This document shows positions 17,022 to 20,723 of a stretch of DNA of 20,723 nucleotides, piece after piece. The stretch comes from Betaproteobacteria bacterium (GTDB lineage Bacteria; Pseudomonadota; Gammaproteobacteria; Burkholderiales; SG8-41). Within the stretch, counting starts at the first letter, position 1. The number at the start of each line of letters is the position of its first letter. A model generated the notes under the pieces. The model searched no databases. It worked only from the letters and a program-made list of their open reading frames with translations, and was not told where the DNA came from. The stretch spans positions 1 to 20,723 of the forward strand of contig JAHZNX010000008.1 in NCBI GenBank assembly GCA_020028375.1. The letters run 5' to 3'. The translations under genes and the position numbers were made by a program.

Positions 17022-17444
17022 CTACTTCTTTTGCCGCAGCTTGCGGATGGCAGCGAGCTGGGCGGCGAGGCTCGAGACTTCCGCCTCGACCGCCGCGACC
17101 TCCTGCTTGTCGTGCGCGCTGCGGCGCGCTTCCTCGGCCTTCTTCAGCGCCTCGTTCGCCTTGGCTTCATCCAGGTCGTGGCCACGGATCGCCGTGTCGG
17201 CGAGCACCGTGATCACTCTGGGCTGCACCTCCAGTATTCCGCCGGCCACGAATATCAGCTCCTCCTCGCCGCCGCCGGCAGGCTGGATGCGCACCGTTCC
17301 CGGCTTGATCCGAGTGATGAGGGGTGTGTGCCGCGGGTAGATGCCGAGCTCGCCCATCTCGCCCGGCAGCACCACGAATTCCGCCTCGCCTGAGTAGATC
17401 GACTCTTCGGCGCTGACGACGTCGATGTGGATGGTGTTGGCCAT
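17022..17444 (-). CDS. atpC: F-type ATP synthase epsilon subunit
   Basis: AtpC is the epsilon subunit of the F1 central stalk; it links rotation to the c-ring and can inhibit ATP hydrolysis through its C-terminal helices. The 140-residue product from the ATG at 17444 begins MANTIHIDVVSAEESIYSGEAEFVVLPGEMGELGIYPRHTPL, the beta-sandwich domain. The C-terminal helical hairpin runs from about LDEAKANEALKKAEEARR to the end (RKLRQKK). Its start overlaps the atpD stop by one base (TGATG), pointing to translational coupling. A GTG one codon upstream is possible but less likely. The 261-bp gap to glpD holds repeat copy A and two hairpins. Confidence 0.97.
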   Translation of the reverse strand: MANTIHIDVVSAEESIYSGEAEFVVLPGEMGELGIYPRHTPLITRIKPGTVRIQPAGGGEEELIFVAGGILEVQPRVITVLADTAIRGHDLDEAKANEALKKAEEARRSAHDKQEVAAVEAEVSSLAAQLAAIRKLRQKK

Positions 17445-19021
17445 CACTTCTTCTGCGCGGGCGCGGCACCACGGTTGGCAGCGGCAGTTCCCTTAGGCGC
17501 TGCCGTCTCCTTGGACGCCGAGCTTTCCTTGGGCGCGGCGGTCTCCTTGGCCAGGGAGTCTCCCGCGCGCTCCAACGTCTTTGCCTTCTCGAACGCTTCT
17601 TCGATCGTGCCGACCATGTAAAAGGCCTGCTCCGGGAGCGCGTCGCATTCGCCCTCCACGATCATCTTGAACCCCTTGATGGTGTCCTTCAGTGCCACAT
17701 ACTTGCCGGGCGTGCCGGTGAAGTTCTGCGCCACGGTGAACGGCTGCGACAGGAAGCGCTGGATTTTGCGCGCCCGCGTCACGGCGAGCTTGTCTTCCGG
17801 CGCGAGCTCGTCCATGCCGAGAATCGCGATGATGTCGCGCAGCTCCTTGTAACGCTGGAGCGTCGCCTGGACCGCACGCGTGGTGTTGTAGTGCTCCTCG
17901 CCGAGCGTGTTCGGATCCATCTGGCGCGAGGTCGAATCGAGGGCATCCACGGCCGGGTAGATGCCCAGCGCGGCGATGTCGCGCGAGAGCACCACGGTCG
18001 CATCAAGGTGGCCGAAGGTGGTCGCGGGCGACGGGTCGGTCAGGTCGTCCGCAGGCACGTAGACGGCCTGGATCGAGGTGATCGAGCCGGTCTTGGTCGA
18101 AGTGATGCGCTCCTGCAGCCGGCCCATTTCCTCGGCCAGCGTCGGCTGGTAGCCCACGGCCGAGGGCATGCGTCCGAGCAGCGCCGAAACCTCCACTCCG
18201 GCCAGCGTGAAGCGGTAGATGTTGTCGATGAAAAGCAGGATGTCGCGCCCTTCGTCGCGGAATGCTTCGGCTATCGTGAGACCGCTCAGCCCGACCCGCA
18301 GCCTGTTGCCCGGCGGCTCGTTCATCTGGCCGAACACCATCGCGACCTTGGACTCCTGGAGATTGTCGAGCTTGATGACCTCCGCCTCAACCATCTCGTG
18401 GTAGAAGTCATTGCCTTCGCGCGTCCTTTCGCCCACGCCGGCGAACACCGAGAGGCCGCTGTGCTGGGTGGCGATATTGTTGATGAGCTCGAGCATGGCC
18501 ACGGTCTTGCCGACGCCCGCACCGCCGAAGAGGCCGATCTTGCCGCCCTTCGCGAACGGGCAGATCAGATCGATCACCTTGATGCCGGTCTCCAGCAACT
18601 CGACCGACGGGGCGAGCTCGTCGAATTTGGGTGCCGCCTGGTGGATCGGGCGGCGCTCCTCGGTCGTGACCGGGCCACCCTCGTCGATCGGGCGCCCGAG
18701 CACGTCCATGATGCGCCCGAGCGTGCCCTTGCCGACCGGCACCGAGATCGGCGCGCCGGTGCTCTTCACCTTCATGCCGCGGCGCAGGCCGTCGGTCGAG
18801 CCCATCGCAATGCAGCGCACGATACCGTCGCCCAGCTGCTGCTCGACCTCGAGGGTAAGGCCGCGCTCGGCGATGCCTTTTTCACCGGAGTCTTCGACCA
18901 GCAGCGCGTTGTAGATCCCCGGCATCGCGTCGCGGGGAAATTCGACGTCGATCACCGCGCCGATGCACTGGACGATGGTTCCGGTCGCCTGATCTTGTGC
19001 TGGGGCCTGGTCTTGTGGCAT
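17444..19021 (-). CDS. atpD: F-type ATP synthase beta subunit with C-terminal extension
   Basis: AtpD is the catalytic subunit of F1. It is 525 residues, compared with about 460 in E. coli. Walker A GGAGVGKT lies at 166–173, the catalytic glutamate is E198 in GERTREGND, Walker B is in ILLFIDNIYRF at 261–271, and the DELSEED-type segment is DELAPED at 404–410. The usual C-terminus (GTIEEAFEKAKTL) ends near 483. About 42 more residues follow, rich in Ala, Lys, Pro, Ser and Thr, with KETAAPK occurring twice. The N-terminus also carries about a dozen Gln/Ala/Asp-rich extra residues (QDQAPAQDQ). A GAGGAA ribosome site overlaps the atpG stop, 6 nt before the ATG. All catalytic parts look intact. 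Confidence 0.97.
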   Translation of the reverse strand: MPQDQAPAQDQATGTIVQCIGAVIDVEFPRDAMPGIYNALLVEDSGEKGIAERGLTLEVEQQLGDGIVRCIAMGSTDGLRRGMKVKSTGAPISVPVGKGTLGRIMDVLGRPIDEGGPVTTEERRPIHQAAPKFDELAPSVELLETGIKVIDLICPFAKGGKIGLFGGAGVGKTVAMLELINNIATQHSGLSVFAGVGERTREGNDFYHEMVEAEVIKLDNLQESKVAMVFGQMNEPPGNRLRVGLSGLTIAEAFRDEGRDILLFIDNIYRFTLAGVEVSALLGRMPSAVGYQPTLAEEMGRLQERITSTKTGSITSIQAVYVPADDLTDPSPATTFGHLDATVVLSRDIAALGIYPAVDALDSTSRQMDPNTLGEEHYNTTRAVQATLQRYKELRDIIAILGMDELAPEDKLAVTRARKIQRFLSQPFTVAQNFTGTPGKYVALKDTIKGFKMIVEGECDALPEQAFYMVGTIEEAFEKAKTLERAGDSLAKETAAPKESSASKETAAPKGTAAANRGAAPAQKK

Positions 19022-19031
19022 GGCTCATTCC

Positions 19032-19895
19032 TCAAACGGCGGCTGCGCCGCCGACAATTTCTGAAATTTCCTTGGTGATCGACGCCTGCCGGTTCTTGTT
19101 ATAGATGAGGGTCAGCTCGTCGATCAGGGTCGCTGCGTTGTCGGAGGCAGCCTTCATCGCCACCATCCGCGCCGACTGCTCGGACGCCATGTTCTCGGCC
19201 ACGGCCTGATAAATCACGGCCTCGATATAACGCGTGAGAACCTGCTCGAGAACGACCCTGGCTTCCGGTTCATAAAGGTAGTCCCAGACGGTCTCGGGCG
19301 CGCCCAGCCGCTCCCCGGACACGGGCAGCAATTGCTCCATCACCGGCTCCTGCTTCATGGTGTTGATGAAGCGGGTATAGAAGATCATCAGCCGGTCGAA
19401 GCGGTCCTGGACGTAGCCGTCGAGCATGACCTTGAGCGCGCCGATCAACTTCTCCATCTGCGGACGGTCGCCCAGCTGGGTCACTTGCGACACGATGCGG
19501 GCGCCGAGCCGCTGCATGAAGCCGAGCGACTTGTTGCCGATGCAGCACACGTCAATCTCCTCGCCCTCCGACTGCCACTCCTTGATTTTCGCGAGCGCCA
19601 TGCGCAACACGTTCGTGTTGAGCGCGCCGCACAGGCCCTTGTCGGTGGTGACCACGATGATGCCGACGCGCTTGACCGTGTCGCGGCTCACCAGGAACGG
19701 ATGACGATACTCCGGATTGGCGTGGCTGATATTCGCCGCGACGTTGCGAATCTTGTCCCCATAGGGGCGGGCGGCGCGCATGCGGTCCTGGGCGCGGCGC
19801 ATCTTGGATGCGGCGACCATTTCCATCGCCTTGGTGATCTTCCGGGTGTTCTGCACACTCCGGATCTTCATCCTGATCTCTTTGGTCCCCGGCAT
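19032..19895 (-). CDS. atpG: F-type ATP synthase gamma subunit
   Basis: AtpG forms the rotating central shaft inside the alpha3beta3 ring. The 287-residue product has the same length as E. coli AtpG. The N-terminal helix is typical (KEIRMKIRSVQNTRKITKAMEMVAASKMRRAQDRM), and the C-terminal helix ends TLIYNKNRQASITKEISEIVGGAAAV. The GLCGALN segment is present in VTTDKGLCGALNTNVLR. A GGGGAA ribosome site (19902–19907) lies 6 nt before the ATG and abuts repeat copy B. atpD follows 10 bp downstream. The upstream gap to atpA is 138 bp and is filled by two inverted-repeat structures. Confidence 0.97.
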   Translation of the reverse strand: MPGTKEIRMKIRSVQNTRKITKAMEMVAASKMRRAQDRMRAARPYGDKIRNVAANISHANPEYRHPFLVSRDTVKRVGIIVVTTDKGLCGALNTNVLRMALAKIKEWQSEGEEIDVCCIGNKSLGFMQRLGARIVSQVTQLGDRPQMEKLIGALKVMLDGYVQDRFDRLMIFYTRFINTMKQEPVMEQLLPVSGERLGAPETVWDYLYEPEARVVLEQVLTRYIEAVIYQAVAENMASEQSARMVAMKAASDNAATLIDELTLIYNKNRQASITKEISEIVGGAAAV

Positions 19896-19908
19896 ATCGT
19901 GTTCCCCG

Positions 19909-19978
19909 CGCGCGTTGAGCGGCGGTCAGATTGGGCGATTCCAGCTCCGATTCATCATTTCGTCCGCTCCAACGCGCG
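19909..19978. repeat. 70-bp inverted-end repeat element, copy B (atpA–atpG gap)
   Basis: The element starts CGCGCGTTGAGCGGCG (1 mismatch in 16 to copy A) and ends CGTCCGCTCCAACGCGCG (2 mismatches in 18). The spacing between the ends is identical to copy A, while the 36-bp middle is different. The left-arm G and right-arm C that replace A and T of copy A preserve pairing. A single bulged base sits at the same place but is C instead of G. It ends next to the atpG ribosome site. Confidence 0.6.
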
Positions 19979-19996
19979 CAGCAGTTTCAGCGAATT

Positions 19997-20026
19997 AGGG
20001 TACGGGAGACGCGTCTCCCGTGCCCT
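19997..20026. repeat. 30-bp near-perfect palindrome between atpA and atpG
   Basis: The left half AGGGTACGGGAGACG is the reverse complement of the right half CGTCTCCCGTGCCCT except at one position. In the leftward mRNA it would form a stem of up to 14 pairs with one A·C mismatch, starting 8 nt after the atpA stop. No U-run follows. It may stabilise the atpA 3' end or tune the amounts of atpA and atpG; it could also be an operator-like palindrome. Confidence 0.6.
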
Positions 20027-20033
20027 AGGGCGT

Positions 20034-20723
20034 CTAGAAACTGCCGTTCTTCTTCCAGTCCTCGATCGCGGCCTTGAGCGACTGCTCCTCGCCCTCGCTC
20101 AGGTCTTTCTTGTCCTCCATGACCTTCACCAGCGAGCCGTACTTGACCTTGAGATGGTCGCGCAGCGACTTCTCGGCAGAGAGCGCCTTTTTGATGTCGA
20201 TGCCGTCGAAATAGCCGTTGTTGACCGCGAACAGCGTGAGCGCCATCTCCCACACCTGGAGCGGCGCATACTGCGGCTGCTTCATGAGCTCGGTCACCAT
20301 GCGCCCGCGGTCGAGTTGCCGGCGGGTGGCCGCGTCGAGGTCCGAGGCAAACTGTGCGAAGGCGGCCAGCTCCCGGTACTGGGCCAGGGCGAGCCGCACC
20401 CCGCCTCCGGTATCGCGGCGCTTCATGATCTTGGTCTGCGCGGCGCCGCCCACGCGGGACACCGAGATGCCGGCATTGATCGCGGGCCGGATGCCGGCGT
20501 TGAACAGATCGGTCTCGAGGAAGATCTGCCCGTCCGTTATCGAGATCACGTTGGTCGGCACGAACGCCGTCACGTCGCCCGCCTGCGTCTCGATGATCGG
20601 CAGCGCCGTGAGCGAACCGGTCTTGCCCTTGACCTTGCCCTCGGTGAATTTTTCGACGTACTCGTCGTTCACGCGCGAGGCGCGCTCGAGCAGGCGCGAG
20701 TGCAGGTAGAACACGTCGCCCGG
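20034..20723 (-). CDS. atpA: F-type ATP synthase alpha subunit, 5'-truncated by the window edge
   Basis: This is the C-terminal part of the nucleotide-binding, non-catalytic F1 subunit. The frame is open to the right window edge and begins PGDVFYLHSRLLERASRVNDEYVEKF, so the beta-barrel and Walker A lie outside. Conserved parts are LTALPIIETQAGDVTAFVPTNVISITDGQIFLETDLFNAGIRPAINAGISVSRVGGAAQ (including the signature PAINAGISVSRVG) and LAQYRELAAFAQFASDLD. About 229 residues are present. The stretch KIMKRRDTGGGVRLALAQ looks slightly longer than usual between the signature and the C-terminal helices. The stop is TAG at 20036–20034, and atpG follows after 138 bp. Confidence 0.98.
   Translation of the reverse strand, partial: PGDVFYLHSRLLERASRVNDEYVEKFTEGKVKGKTGSLTALPIIETQAGDVTAFVPTNVISITDGQIFLETDLFNAGIRPAINAGISVSRVGGAAQTKIMKRRDTGGGVRLALAQYRELAAFAQFASDLDAATRRQLDRGRMVTELMKQPQYAPLQVWEMALTLFAVNNGYFDGIDIKKALSAEKSLRDHLKVKYGSLVKVMEDKKDLSEGEEQSLKAAIEDWKKNGSF

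Noticed and set aside
16763..17212. Plus-strand open frame of 149 codons across the atpC–glpD gap
   Set aside because: It starts in a hairpin, has no recognisable domain, is Arg/Pro-rich, and overlaps atpC on the opposite strand for much of its length.

Overview
The window comes from a high-GC betaproteobacterial chromosome, by eye about two-thirds G+C. The evidence is the protein sequences and the gene order hemE–priA–argS–SPOR protein–dsbA, together with an atp operon that leads into glmU–glmS. Genus is not resolved; an uncultivated Burkholderiales or Nitrosomonadales-type lineage is an inference. Nothing looks like a phage, insertion sequence or CRISPR array. Most genes are core housekeeping, and the unusual content lies in the gaps between them.

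Layout. The left 11.9 kb is read rightward: gltB (5' end outside the window), gltD, hemE, a 346-bp non-coding gap rich in DnaA-box-like sites, priA, argS, a SPOR-domain membrane protein and two tandem dsbA-like thiol oxidoreductases. The right 8.8 kb is read leftward: atpA (5' end outside the window), atpG, atpD, atpC, glpD, glmU and glmS. The two blocks converge at about 11.93 kb, where the dsbA-like gene and glmS stop codons lie 14 bp apart and each sits in a small hairpin.

How the genes work together. GltBD makes glutamate from glutamine and 2-oxoglutarate. HemE acts in tetrapyrrole synthesis, PriA restarts stalled replication forks, and ArgS charges tRNA-Arg. The SPOR protein and DsbA-like proteins act in the envelope. 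AtpAGDC are part of F1 ATP synthase, GlpD feeds electrons from glycerol-3-phosphate to quinone, and GlmS and GlmU make UDP-GlcNAc for peptidoglycan and lipopolysaccharide.

Most notable observations. (1) The hemE–priA gap has two perfect and three near-match DnaA boxes and a 41-bp AT-rich stretch, resembling a replication origin or a DnaA-controlled promoter. (2) Two elements, each exactly 70 bp with conserved inverted ends, lie in the atpA–atpG and atpC–glpD gaps; one stem position differs by a compensatory change. (3) Two opposed arrays of four heptamers lie between glmU and glmS; they encode the end of GlmU and can fold into a long hairpin just before glmS. (4) AtpD has a C-terminal tail of about 42 residues rich in Ala, Lys and Pro. 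(5) The two DsbA-like paralogues have different active sites, CPGC and CPYC. (6) glpD lies between atpC and glmU, with a terminator-like hairpin 10 nt before its start codon.
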